NCBI RefSeq assembly: GCF_004337985.1
Contig: NC_043740.1
Coordinates: 5,105,233 to 5,169,232 of the forward strand
Source: Pyricularia pennisetigena
Lineage: Eukaryota > Ascomycota > Sordariomycetes > Magnaporthales > Pyriculariaceae
Direction: 5' to 3'
DNA: 64,000 bases
Shown one piece after another: positions 46,475-57,639 of the stretch (position 1 is the first letter of the stretch; each line of letters starts with the position of its first letter). The notes beneath the pieces are model-generated. The model saw only the letters and a program-made list of their open reading frames with translations. It did no database searches and was not told the DNA's origin. Both the position numbers and the translations under genes were made by a program.

Positions 46475-47300
46475 CGATGGGATAAGGAATGTTGCAAAAA
46501 CTGGATTACGTATATAAATAAACGCTAAAGTGGAACCCGATTTTTGCTACCGGTTTTTATTATTCTTTTATGTTAACAAGTGCTAAATATGTGTTACTTA
46601 TGTATTTTTTGCTATATTTAGTTAATCTTACATTAATTTTCTGTTCAACTAAATATGTAAATTTTTGCACGTGGGGGGGGGGGGGGCTGTACGTATAATT
46701 AATAAAATAATGAATTCTGTAATTTATAAGGTATTATATGAGCCGTTCAATAATCGGATTGGTAAAGTATATAAAATCTTGTATTAAGTTTAAAATGGAA
46801 ACGCTTTTATATTATTACCAATTCTTACTATAACAAAGCTAAGCCTTCGCGAATCAGATGAGATATATAAACAAACGTTAACGTAAAAACGGATTCATAA
46901 AACCCGTTTTTGTTATTTTTATGTATAAAGGAATAATGAATTTGTATTATTTTTCTTTTTTTTGCTTTATTTAATCAAATAAAATTTATAAGCAAACAAT
47001 TAAACTGTAAAATGATATACGATTATACATATATAGTTATCTTAAAACTTTGAATTATTTACCCAATAATTGCGCAACTTATTTAATAATTTAGTATTTT
47101 AGTAATTAACGAAAGAACTTTAATAAAATATTTATTTCAAACGGTAATCGCATGCAATTTACTGGCTTAAATTGGCAAACAGTAATTGAGTGTAATATTT
47201 TAGCGTTATATTGTTATTTACTTTTATTTAAAATAATAATATTATCAAATTAATAATCGCAAATTGCATTTATATTCGAATATTAAATCAATAAAAACAG
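46475..47300 (-). repeat. MULE-like family interior fragment, inverted
   Basis: It matches the interior of minus-orientation copies (e.g. 53540-54260), including the CACGTGGGGG phrase, which here has grown to a run of 14 G at 46673-46686. Both termini are missing. Confidence 0.6.
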
Positions 47301-47308
47301 GTATAATA

Positions 47309-49085
47309 TAGTTTTAAAGCTTATCCCTAAAACCCAAACCTTCACTATTAATCCATTTCGTTCGCTTCGCTCCACTCCGTGGCTCAATCACGGTTTCGCA
47401 ATATATTTGTGGGTCCATCCAAAAAACGCTTTAATTTAGGTTTGTGGACAATTTGTCGATTTTCGCCGTTTAAGGCGGTATTTTCGGCATTTTTGCGACG
47501 GACACTACGTCATAATAAAATAAGTAAAAATCGTAAAAATAAACGGTTTGCACGTTGAAGATAGCGTTTAGTACCGCTATTGACATTATTTGATTTACCT
47601 TTTTATCTGCTATAAATGCCGAATTGGATACTACCTGCCCTTAATCCGTTTATAGCGTTGCTTTTTCTTCGATCATTTTTTCGATTTTCGATTTTGTTCA
47701 ATATTATTTTTAATCTTAAACCAAATTTTGTAATTTCTACACGTGGAGGGTCATATATGTATATTTCCCGCTATATTAAGTTTTCATGCTTATATTGTAT
47801 TATTTAAGCGGCTAAATAAACGGATAGGCAAAGACTAAACATTTTTATATATAATGAACAATTTGAAACGCCTTAATATTTTGTATCAGTTTTGACGGTA
47901 ATAGAACCAACCTTTCAGGGGCTGGATAGCGTATATAAGCAAACTTTTGGGTGGAAACTGATTTTAAATACCGGCTATTATTATTCTTTTATATAAAGAA
48001 TATTAAATGTATGCTATTTATCTATTTCTTTCTTAATTTAATTAATTTTACATTGTTTTTGTTGTGCAACCGAATTTTGAGGTTTCTGCAGGTGGGGGGT
48101 GGTATAGGTATATTTTATATAACGCTACAAACTAGTGTATATATTAAATTATATAAGCCGTTAAATAAGCGCGTAGGTAAGGTATATATAATTATGTATA
48201 AAATTTACAATCGGAACGTTTTTATATTTTTACCAATTTTGAGAATAATGAAACCAAAATCCAGAGGATCCGACCTCGTATATAAGCAAGCGTCAGCGTG
48301 AGACCCGATTTTTAATACCCGCGTCTATTCTTTTTTATACAAAAAATGCTTGATTGGTGTTTTTTTTCTTTTTTTTGCTTTATTTAAATAAATAAAGATT
48401 ATAAGAAATAGTTTGATAACAATTATATATTAATTTATAGGAAGATGAATACGTTAAGACGTTTTCAATTCTACCCCGCATTGCGTAAATTATTCAGTTT
48501 TTAATAAATTATCGATTAATATAAAAATATCAATAAATGTTTTATTTTAAACGAAAATCGAATCTATTCTGTAATCCTGAACCCGCTCAAATATAAACAT
48601 TGTCATCCAATTTAAACTTAATATTACATGCCATTATTTAAAATAATAATTAAATAAATTAAAAAAACTATAAGTTTTACTGAATATTTTAAGATCTTTT
48701 TAAAAAGGTTCGTCATAGAAACGCGCCTTAAAACTAAGAAATGCACAAATTCCCAATAATTTACAGCAGGTTATTTTACACTTTTACGATTTTTATTTAA
48801 TTTTGTACTAAAATGTTTAATTGCATACTGTGGTTACAATGTTTGTTTTGCAATTATTATGCGTATATGGTGTATATACCTGTTACAAACGGCGGAATGC
48901 GACAAATTATTATTAATAGTACCGCTATAAACGGCGAAATGCGACCAATTGTCCTTAGATTGAAACGAGCGCGATCTTTTCGGCCAATGTAATAGGTCGA
49001 AAAACTATGTGGCTAAAAGGTATATGGAACGTTCGGTCCCCATTGCGAAGCAGGGGGGTTTAATTTAATTTAAGCATTAAATCTA
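47309..49085 (-). mobile_element. Non-autonomous MULE-like element
   Basis: It starts TAGTTTTAAAGCTTATCCC and ends GCATTAAATCTA on the plus strand, so it lies in inverse orientation to the 44692 copy. 1777 bp. Flanking 9-mers are ambiguous in AT-rich sequence (GGTATAATA and TATAAACCC). Confidence 0.78.
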
Positions 49086-49214
49086 TATAAACCCTACTTT
49101 TAATCGTAAAAATTTTTTAAACGTTTTAATAATATAAAAAACTGTTTTTCGAACACCAAAAATAGCTGGATTTAAACGTATTCCGGGGCAGGTTCAAAAA
49201 AATACACCTTATTA

Positions 49215-49410
49215 CCCTATTTTCAATATTTAGACTAAACCCCCCTGCTTCGTAATAGGGACCGAACGTTTTATATACCTTTTAGCCATATGGGTTTCGA
49301 CCAATTGCATTGGCCGAAAAAATGGCGATCGTTTTAGTTGAAGGACACCTTATCGACTTTCGCCGTTTAAAGCGGGTATTTATACTATATTCGCATTATC
49401 CCTATTTTAT
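49215..49410 (+). repeat. MULE-like end fragment
   Basis: CTAAACCCCCCTGCTTCG, then GGACCGAACG, then TTTCGCCGTTTAAAGCGGG match the left end and subterminal block only. Confidence 0.6.
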
Positions 49411-49813
49411 AAGCGGAGTAATAATAATATAACCATTATAACGTCAGATACCCCCTAATGGCCACCCCCGGCAATTTAATAACGAAATACCTATTTTTAT
49501 AAATTATTTTAAATATAAAATTATTAACATATAAAAATATAATCGTTTTTAGGCTGATCCGGTTTTTTAACCTTTTTTCATTAGTTAAAACTTCCAAATT
49601 TTTCATACTATTTTCCTGCAATCCAATAATATTCTGTTTATTAACCAAAAACTTATTTGGATCCGCAATTACCCTTTTTTTTCGCTGGCCGTATTATTTC
49701 CAACTATGTTTCCAATAACCTAATTTTTTGCTACGCGTTAACGAAAAATATATTTTTAATATCGAAGTTTTTTTGGATTTTTGCAAATAAAAGAATGAAA
49801 TACCGTTAATTTA
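49411..49813. repeat. Low-copy repeat related to 54950-55090 (inverted)
   Basis: The phrase ACGTCAGATACCCCCTAATGG at 49440-49460 is the near reverse complement of GCCGTTAGGGGGTACCCGACGT at 54976-54997. The rest is AT-rich, with a minus-strand open frame (49436-49648) of no recognised family. Confidence 0.4.
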
Positions 49814-51659
49814 TAGTTTTAATGTTTGAATTAAACCCCCCTGCTTCGCAGTGGGGACCGAACGTTCCATATACCTTTTAGCCACATAGTTTTTCGACCT
49901 ATTACATTGGCCGAAAAAATCGCGCTCGTTCTAATCTAAGGACATTTTGTCGCATTTCGCCGTTTTTAGTGGTTATATATATTATATTATAAATTGGTTT
50001 TATAAACGCCTTGCGACAGCATGTTAAATGCAATTAATTGAATTTTTTATAGCCGCAGCCAATTGAACAACGGTATAATTAATATATTGTATTCAAAATA
50101 AAATAGCAAAAAAAAACGATATTATTACGATATGTGATCAAATATTCGAATAGAATGTTAAATGAAAATTATAAATATATGAAGTGACCTGCATTAAACT
50201 AATTGGAGCTTAAGAATTTTGGAATTAAAAACCGCGTCCATATATTTGATTTATTTGGAACAAAATTTCAATATTTAGTAAAACTTGTACTTTCCTAATA
50301 TATTTAAATATTATTTTGAATAATCATATATAATATTGGTATGAAGCCAAATATGAAGATTTATGACGAAGCGGACTTAAAATTACAAAACGCAGGCAAC
50401 TATCGTTCAAAACAACGCTCCTGTTAAATCATAAATGATTTATTAATTTGTCGAAAAGTTGAATATTTTACGCAATTAACTTTAAGGTAAAAAAAGCCTT
50501 AATCCTCCCATTTTGTTAACTGTTTATATATTATCGTCAATCGAATTCATTTTTGACAAATTGTATTTAATTAAACAAAGCAAAAAATAGAAAAAAGCCT
50601 AAATTTAACATTTCCTTTTACAAAAAAATATTATAAACGGGTCTTACAATTCAGATTTCACGTTGACGTTGTTTGATATATTTCATTCTATCTCTGAGGT
50701 TTCGGCTTCATTATCGTAAAAATCGGTAAAAATATAAAATCGTATCGATTGTAAATTACATATTAAATTACATACATTTTACCTATCCGCTTATTTAACG
50801 GCTTACATAATTCGATATATATTCCAAGTTGGAACGGCATATTAAATATAGGCCTGCCAATCCCCACGTGCATAATGCATAAAATCTGGCTGCAAATTAG
50901 AATAATATAAAATTAATTCAATAAAGAAAGAAATCGATAAAAAATTATATTTAACATTTTTTTAATTAAAAAACTTTTAAAAGGAAATATTATAAGTTGG
51001 ATCCACCGTGGACGCTCGTTTATAGACGTGCTTTAATCCCTGTAATTTTGGTTTTATTATCGTGAAAATTGGTAGAAATATAAACGAATTTCGATCGTAA
51101 ATTATATATAAAAGTGTGTTTACTTTACCTTTCCGCTTATTTCAGGTCTAAATAGTCCGGGTTCTGAACCAGAATCTGCTATAGAGGGGTATATATATAT
51201 ATATATCTACATACGACCCTTCACGTGCAAAAATTATAAAATTTGGTTAAAAATTGAAAATAATATTAAAGAAAATCGAAAATCGAAAAAGAAATTGAAC
51301 AACCAGTACAGCCATGAACGGATTAAGGGCAGGTGGTATCGAATTCGGCCATTATAGCAAATAAAAGAATAAGTTGAATCGCTGCTTATAGCAGTATTAA
51401 ACGCTATTTTCAACGATATTTTCCTTTTTCAATATTTTGCGTGGTTACGGAATAATAAAGGAGTTTCGGTTGAAAAAAGGCCAAAAATACCGCCATAAAC
51501 GGCGAAAATCGACAAATTGTCCTGAGACCTAAACCAAAGCGTTTTTTGGATAAACCCACAGGTACATTGCAAAACCGCAATTAAGCCACGAAGTGGAGCG
51601 AAGCGAACGGAGTGGATCAACTGTGGAGCTTTGGGCTTTAGGGATAAACCCTGAAACTA
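49814..51659 (+). mobile_element. Non-autonomous MULE-like element
   Basis: It starts TAGTTTTAATGTTTGAATT and ends CCTGAAACTA, 1846 bp. The 9-bp flanks GTTAATTTA (49805-49813) and ATTGGTTTA (51660-51668) differ at three sites, all G/A. They are therefore one target duplication later hit by RIP on both sides. The element carries the usual interior tandem units and no ORF of note. Confidence 0.87.
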
Positions 51660-51799
51660 ATTGGTTTATTGGATTGGGGAAATCTTTACAATTAAAATCT
51701 TATATTTCAAATCGTTTTAGGGGTTTTCCAAATAAATAACAACGGGTCGTTAATTTTTTGGGTTGGGCTTTCCGGTATATTATCCCTTTATAAACCGTT

Positions 51800-52890
51800 A
51801 TTTTCATTTTTTATAACGTTAACACTGCAATTTTGAGTAAAAAAGGGTTTATCAATGGTTTAACCAAATATGCCGGCCGTAAACCCGTTATACGCCACCC
51901 AAATTGAATATTTTTTACTGTAAATGTTTTTAATTTGCCTATATTTGAGCAAACAAAAAATTTCGTTTTCAAATAAATGTTAAACAGCAAATTGGCTAAC
52001 AAATCCAAATTAACGTGCATAAACGTTTTTTAACGGCCTAAAAACCAATAAATCCAACGGTTGGAAAACATATGACGAATAAAGGGGTAAATATAGGAGT
52101 CAAATGTTGGTTTACAAACAAAAAAATTTAAATTCGTCCGGTATATGTGATCCATAGCCGTCGAAAACTAATAATGATTTTTTAAGGGTTAAAAATCAGG
52201 TATACGTAATAAATATTTTTTTTAACCATTCAATAACCGTTTCGCTTTTTGTCCACCCCTTTTCGGCTATATAAGATTACCAGTTATCGAAAAAAGTTAA
52301 ATTTGTTGGAAATTATTATTATTCTACGTTTTTTGCCTTAAATGTAATGAAAGGAGGGAGGGTAACGCCCGCAAGCAATATATATTCGATAATAATTGTC
52401 CGACCACGCGTTCCGGGCTTTTTCCGCTATAACGGCCGGATTCCGTGGAACCTTAATATACCACCTTTAAACTTTTTACCTTCCATTATACCAATTCCGT
52501 CCATATTCCACCAATTTTCCGGTTTAATATTATTAATAACGGGGTTAATAATATAGAACCACCAAAATTCAATTATTTCCGTAATCGCCACATTAACCCG
52601 AACGGTTTTTATTCGACGGGGCTTTCGGGTAGCAAGGATTGGATAACGAACCAAAAACCGGGTTATTTAACGTTTTCCAAAGCTTTTTGGTTTTCCGGCG
52701 GACTAAAAAGTTCGTTGGGCATAAAGCGTAATTTTTAATACATTGGCGGAAACCTTAAAACTGTTTGGGCAAATACCTAACTAATCAATGTTTTTCCAAT
52801 TTAGTTAAAAGCTTTTAGAAAGGGTTTTGTATGTGTTCATAAGGTTAAAAACCTTAAAAACGGTGAAGAAATATACCTTTAGGTATACCG
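51800..52890 (-). pseudogene. pogo-like DDE transposase, second relic (3' two-thirds)
   Basis: On the minus strand: NMDGIGIMEGKKFKGG near 52506-52460 (first Asp region), then GVTLPPFITFKAKNV, then KGWTKSETVIEWLKK, then VFDGYGSHIPDEFKFF near 52165-52115 (second Asp region with the DG..SH signature). FQPLDLLVFRPLKN follows near 52065-52030. The C-terminal piece at 51811-52020 is open for 69 codons and includes a GLRPAYLVKPL-type segment. This is the DDE_1 domain of pogo-like transposases. It lies between two MULE-like elements. It is damaged by stops and frame changes. The N-terminal DNA-binding domains were not located and may have been cut by the element at 52901. Confidence 0.75.
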
Positions 52891-52900
52891 CATTTTCGGG

Positions 52901-54759
52901 TAGTCTCAGGGCTCATCCCTGAAGCCCAGAGCTCCACAATTGATCCACTTCGCTCCACTTCGTGGCTTAATTGCGGCTTTGCAATGTACCTGTGGGTCCA
53001 TCCAAAGAACGCTCTGGTTCAGGTCTGAGGACAACTTGTCGATTTTCGCCGTTCATGGCGGTATTTTTGGCCTTTTTTTAACCGAAACTCCTTTATTATT
53101 CCACAACTATGCACAATATTGAAAAAATAAAATATCGTTGAAAATAGAGTTTAATACCGCTATTAGCAGCAATTCGATTTATTCTTTTATCTGTTATAAT
53201 GGCCGAATTCGATACCACCTGCCCTTAATCCGTTCATGGCGGTACTGTTTTTTCGATTTTTTTTTCGATTTTCGATTTTTTTTAATATTATTTTCAATTT
53301 TTGACCAAATGTCATAATTGTTGCCCGTGGAGGGTCGTATAAGTTTATATATCGTTATATTGAATTTTGGTACATATACCAGATTATATAAGCAATTAAA
53401 TAAGCGGATAGGCAAAGTACATACTTTTTTATATATAATTTACAATCGAAACTCGTTTATATTTTTACCAATTTCAACGATAATAAAACCAAAACTTCAG
53501 AAGTTCGATGACGTATATGAACAAACGTCCTAATCCAGTCCTAGGTGTAATATCGGTTTTAAAAACTGTTTTATAAAAAGAAATGCTAAATGTGTATTTT
53601 ATCAATTTTTTTGCTTTATTTAATTAACTTTATATTTTTTTTGGCTTGCCGCCGAATTTTATGGTTTTTGCACGTGGGGGGGGGGTATGTATATATTTAA
53701 TATAATATCACATTTTTGTACGTATATCTAATTATATAAGCCGTTAAATATGCGGATAGGTAAAGTATATCGAATTTTATATATATTTTACAATCGAAAT
53801 GCTTTTCCATTTTTACCAATTTTAATATTAATAAAACCAAAATTAGACAAAGTGGACTATATATATAAATAAACGTCAACGTAAAACCCGATTTACAGTA
53901 CCGGCCACTTTTACTTTTTTATATAAAAAAATGCTAAATTTGTGTTCTTTTTGTATTTTTTGATTTATTTAATTAAATAAAGTTTATAAAAAGAGAATTG
54001 ATATAGAATTTATTAACAAATTGATCAAAGAATATTCTATGTAAAAATATTTTTATTATACCAATATTTGCGTAAATTATTTAATATTTTAACAAACTGT
54101 TAATTTATATAAAAATATTAATAAAACTTTTGTTTCAATCGATAATTGCATGCATTTTGCAGTATTAGGTCAACTAAGTTATAAAAACTGTAAATTGAAC
54201 TAAAGCTAATATTATCTACCATTATTTAAAACAAGCATTAAATATAATAAGAAATTACAAATTTTACTTAATATTTTGATATTTTTCCAAATACTGTGGT
54301 CATAAAGACGCGGCCGGCATTCAAATAACTAACAAACTCCAATGAACTTAACGCAAGTTACTATATATTTTTATAATTTTTATTTGTTCTTTTATTCGAA
54401 TATTTGATGGCATGCTATGGGTACACTATTTTCTTTTGCCATTATAATGCGAATATTTTGTATATACCCGCTATAAACGTCAAAATATCAGAAGTTATCG
54501 TTATATTAATAAAATAATAATTAGCGGTATCGCAACATTAGGTATATTATTAATAATACCGTTATAAACGGCGAAATGCGACAAATTATCGTTGGTGGTA
54601 CCGCCATGAACGGCGAAATGCGACAAGATGTCCTCAGACTAGAAAGAGCGCGATCTTTTCGGCCAATGTAATTGGTCGAAAAGCCATGTGGCTGAAAGGT
54701 ACATGGAGCGCTCGGTCCCCACTGCGAAGCAGGGGGGTCTAGTCTGAGCACTGAGACTA
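52901..54759 (-). mobile_element. Non-autonomous MULE-like element, best-preserved copy
   Basis: 1859 bp. It starts TAGTCTCAGGGCTCA and ends TGAGCACTGAGACTA, so terminal inverted repeats match over 14 of 15 bases. An exact 9-bp target duplication ATTTTCGGG lies at 52892-52900 and 54760-54768. A second inverted block (GAGGACAACTTGTCG, then TTTCGCCGTTCATGGCGGTA) lies about 140-180 bp inside each end, separated from the tip by end-specific sequence. There is no transposase. Nine-bp duplications and this end structure point to the Mutator (MULE) superfamily. RIP is light here compared with the other copies. Confidence 0.9.
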
Positions 54760-55089
54760 ATTTTCGGGTGGTTTTTGGCAATTGATTCGCCATTATTAAC
54801 GTTTTTAATGACGGAAATAAGCTGATTTTCGGTATATTGTTTTATTAGAAAATGGAGAATTAAGAATAAAGAAAAATAAGTGCAAACCTAAGAAATTCGT
54901 CGAGAAATTTATCATAGAATTTGGAAAATAAAAATTAAAATGTTGTTACTTTTGGGTGGCCAACAGGGGGAGGGGCCGTTAGGGGGTACCCGACGTTGAT
55001 ATTCGTATTAATATAAATAATTTATTGAAAACATTAATAATTCGCCTAATTATTCGTCGAATTGAAAATAAATTTAACTTAGCAATTAT

Positions 55090-55616
55090 ACTGTATTATT
55101 ATATATAAAATCTTCTTCATATTTTCTTTCCTAATTTTATTTAAATAAATAAAATAGAAAATACCAAATCACTATAATTTTACCATTTTCTCAAATAAAA
55201 ATAATAAAAACCGACTTTGTGAAGCAGAGTTTACGTAAACGTTTGTGTATTTACGTCATCCAATCCTTCAAATCTGATTTTATTATCGTTTAAATTGGTA
55301 AAAATATAAAAGCGTTTCGATTGTAAATTATGTATATAAAATCATATATATTTCACCTACCCGTTTGTTTAACGGCTTATGTAGTAAAGTATATACACCA
55401 AAGTCCGATATACTGTTATTTACACCTATATTACATCCACCTGCAAAAACTTTAAAATTCGGTTAAAAAACAAAAATATTATAAAAGAAATTGAAACTCG
55501 AAACAAAATCTGAAAAATAGTACCGCCATGCGCGGATTGAGGGCAGGGTGTATCCAAATCGGCCAATATAACAAATAAAAATATAAATTACATCGTTATT
55601 AATAGCGGTATTGCTA
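55090..55616 (+). repeat. MULE-like family interior fragment
   Basis: It matches the second interior unit and the start of the end block (ACGTCATCCAATCC, GGTAAAAATATAAAAGCG, TAGTACCGCCATGCGCGG) but stops at 55616, where the copia LTR begins. Truncated. Confidence 0.6.
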
Positions 55617-55625
55617 ATAAAATGT

Positions 55626-56166
55626 ATTACTAACACGAATATAGGCATTAGCCTAGGTGCACCGTGGTGCTGATCGCGCTATAGGGCCTATAATTACTGG
55701 GTTTAAATGCACAATATGCACTAAAATGGTACACTAATTTTAAGATTAATAACTTAAATTAGCTGGCGAACGAAACTTTTCTTTATCTCCCTTATATACC
55801 CTCTAACATCGAAATAAGGGTCCGCACGCCAAAAAACCGTTCCGGTACCGCTTAACATTTTCCTAAAAATTATTTTATATAGGTTTTTGAAAAAACACCC
55901 TCATTACCATATAAACCATTTCTAAGTTCGCATTTAATTGCTAATTTGGTGAAACCTTTATCCCAATATAAGGTAGCTAATTCGTAAATACAAAATGGGT
56001 ATTAAACCAGGTACAGGGTAATTCACCCCATTTATTAACCGTTAAATCGCAATTCCTACAATATAAAATAAAAAATCCGACAACCCCGACAACCCTATTT
56101 CGGCACTATTTATTATAATTTATATATAAATAGAAATGGACTCATTATATATTCAATATTATAGGG
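55626..56166 (+). repeat. Diverged copia LTR
   Basis: It matches the copia LTR along its length (GGCATTAGCCTAGGTGC, GGGTCCGCACGCC, CACCCTCATTACCAT) with many substitutions beyond RIP type. The ends are blurred and no target duplication is clear. Confidence 0.65.
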
Positions 56167-56215
56167 TATACCAAAGGCCTTAAAACCGTTAAATATCCTT
56201 ATTGGTGTTATTGGT

Positions 56216-56335
56216 AACGCTAAAGGGAAAAGGGAGGAAAGGTATATATTAATTATATGCGTTATTTAGCATATAATGGGTCCACTTTTATTTATATATA
56301 AAACACAATACATAATGCCGAAACTGTCAACATGG
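56216..56335 (-). repeat. Copia LTR end fragment, inverted
   Basis: TTAATTATATGCGTTATTTAGCATATAATGGGTCC is the reverse complement of the LTR end at 20385-20426. With the preceding LTR it forms a short inverted pair. Confidence 0.55.
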
Positions 56336-56523
56336 CTAGCGCAGGATTAATTTTATTAGCTACGCTGCATTATTTTATAACAGCTAGCACGGGCTAATTC
56401 TATTAGTCACCCTGCATCGAATAAGTAAATAAATAACAAACAAAACGTATACACGTTTATACACAGAAAATTTTATACATCACGTCTTTATTCATAATTT
56501 TAACAACAGAACAAGTACGTCAT

Positions 56524-56830
56524 ATAAAATCTAACTCAATGGTATAATGCACGAACCATAATATATATTATATATACGTTATTCAAATACGTGGGTTCGA
56601 ATACCGTTGTGGTCGCAGATTTTCTGTGCATGCATAAGCACAATAGGCCGTTAGGCTCAATAGGCCGTTAAACTCAATAGGTCGGCAGGTTAATTATATA
56701 AATAAAGCTAAATCATATAACGTAACCCCACATTCCGGACATCCGGATCCAAAATCTGCACATACGGAGTCGAACACGTAATTTACAATTTAGCCTTATA
56801 TTTGTCACTTTCCACAACCTTCATCGATTT
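56524..56830 (+). repeat. SINE-like dispersed repeat, copy 2, with pol III A and B boxes
   Basis: It matches 1-243. Here the 5' part is present. TAACTCAATGG at 56532-56542 fits a pol III A box (cf. TAGCTCAATGG). GGTTCGAATAC at 56594-56604 fits the B box. Spacing is larger than in a plain tRNA, so there is an intron-like or variable-arm insert. The acceptor strands no longer pair. The body has a small internal duplication of ATAGGCCGTTAGGCTCA not seen in copy 1. It ends at the MULE fragment at 56831. Confidence 0.55.
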
Positions 56831-57085
56831 TAATCTTAAGGCTTATCCCTTAAGCCCAACGCTCCACAATTGATCCAATCCGTTCGCTTCGCTCCACTTC
56901 GTAGCTCAATTGCGGCTTTGCAATATACCTGTGGGTCCATCCAAAAAACGCTTTGGTTTAGGTTTGAGGACAATTTGTCGATTTTCGCCGTTTATAGCGG
57001 TATTTTTGGCCTTTTTGCGACCGATACTCCTTTATCATTCCATAACCACACAAAATATCGAAAAAAAAACATTGTTAAAAATAGG
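56831..57085 (-). repeat. MULE-like end fragment
   Basis: It starts TAATCTTAAGGCTTATCCC (RIP form of the terminus), carries the end block with GCCGTTTATAGCGG, and fades out after AAAACATTGTTAAAAATAG. Confidence 0.65.
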
Positions 57086-57197
57086 AATTGGTAAGCCTTT
57101 TTTATAACTCCAAAGTTTTTTTCACCCGGTACGCTAATTAAAAATTGGATATAACCCTTTTTTATCCGTTTATAACGGTATCCCTATTATTAACCCA
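57086..57197. other. Short unassigned spacer
   Basis: AT-rich; nothing recognised. Confidence 0.3.
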
Positions 57198-57572
57198 AAA
57201 ATATTATCGATACCTATTTCGCATTTTAACAATAACGATTATAATCCGTTAAAGTTTATATATAAAAAATCGCAAAAACGAAAGGAATTTTTACATATAA
57301 ATTTAAATCCAAATACCGCAAAATAATTTATTTTACAATCCGTGTAAAGTAAATTCTACTAAATATATTATACGTCCACCTATAAATATTATCGATACCC
57401 ATTTCGCATTTCACCAATAACGGTTATAATTCGTTAAAATTTATAAAGGGAAAACCGCAAAAGCGAAAAAAAATGTTACATATAAATTTTGATATAAATA
57501 ACGCAAACCCATTGATTTTCCAATCCGTATAAAATATATATTATATAATACGCTTTATATCCACCCATTAAA
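57198..57572 (+). repeat. 186-bp tandem duplication
   Basis: Unit 1 (57198-57383) and unit 2 (57384-57572) both begin AAATATTATCGATACC and proceed through TTTCGCATTT, ATAACG.TTATAAT.CGTTAAA, TTACATATAAATTT and CAATCCGT.TAAA to TCCACC. Differences are largely C/T. The period, 186 bp, is 62 codons exactly, so a coding origin is possible, perhaps in the N-terminal part of the helicase relic that follows. Confidence 0.65.
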
Positions 57573-57639
57573 AAAAACCATTATTTCGGCAAATTTTTAT
57601 ATATTCGTATTAAATTATATATATATAATTTCCGGAAAC

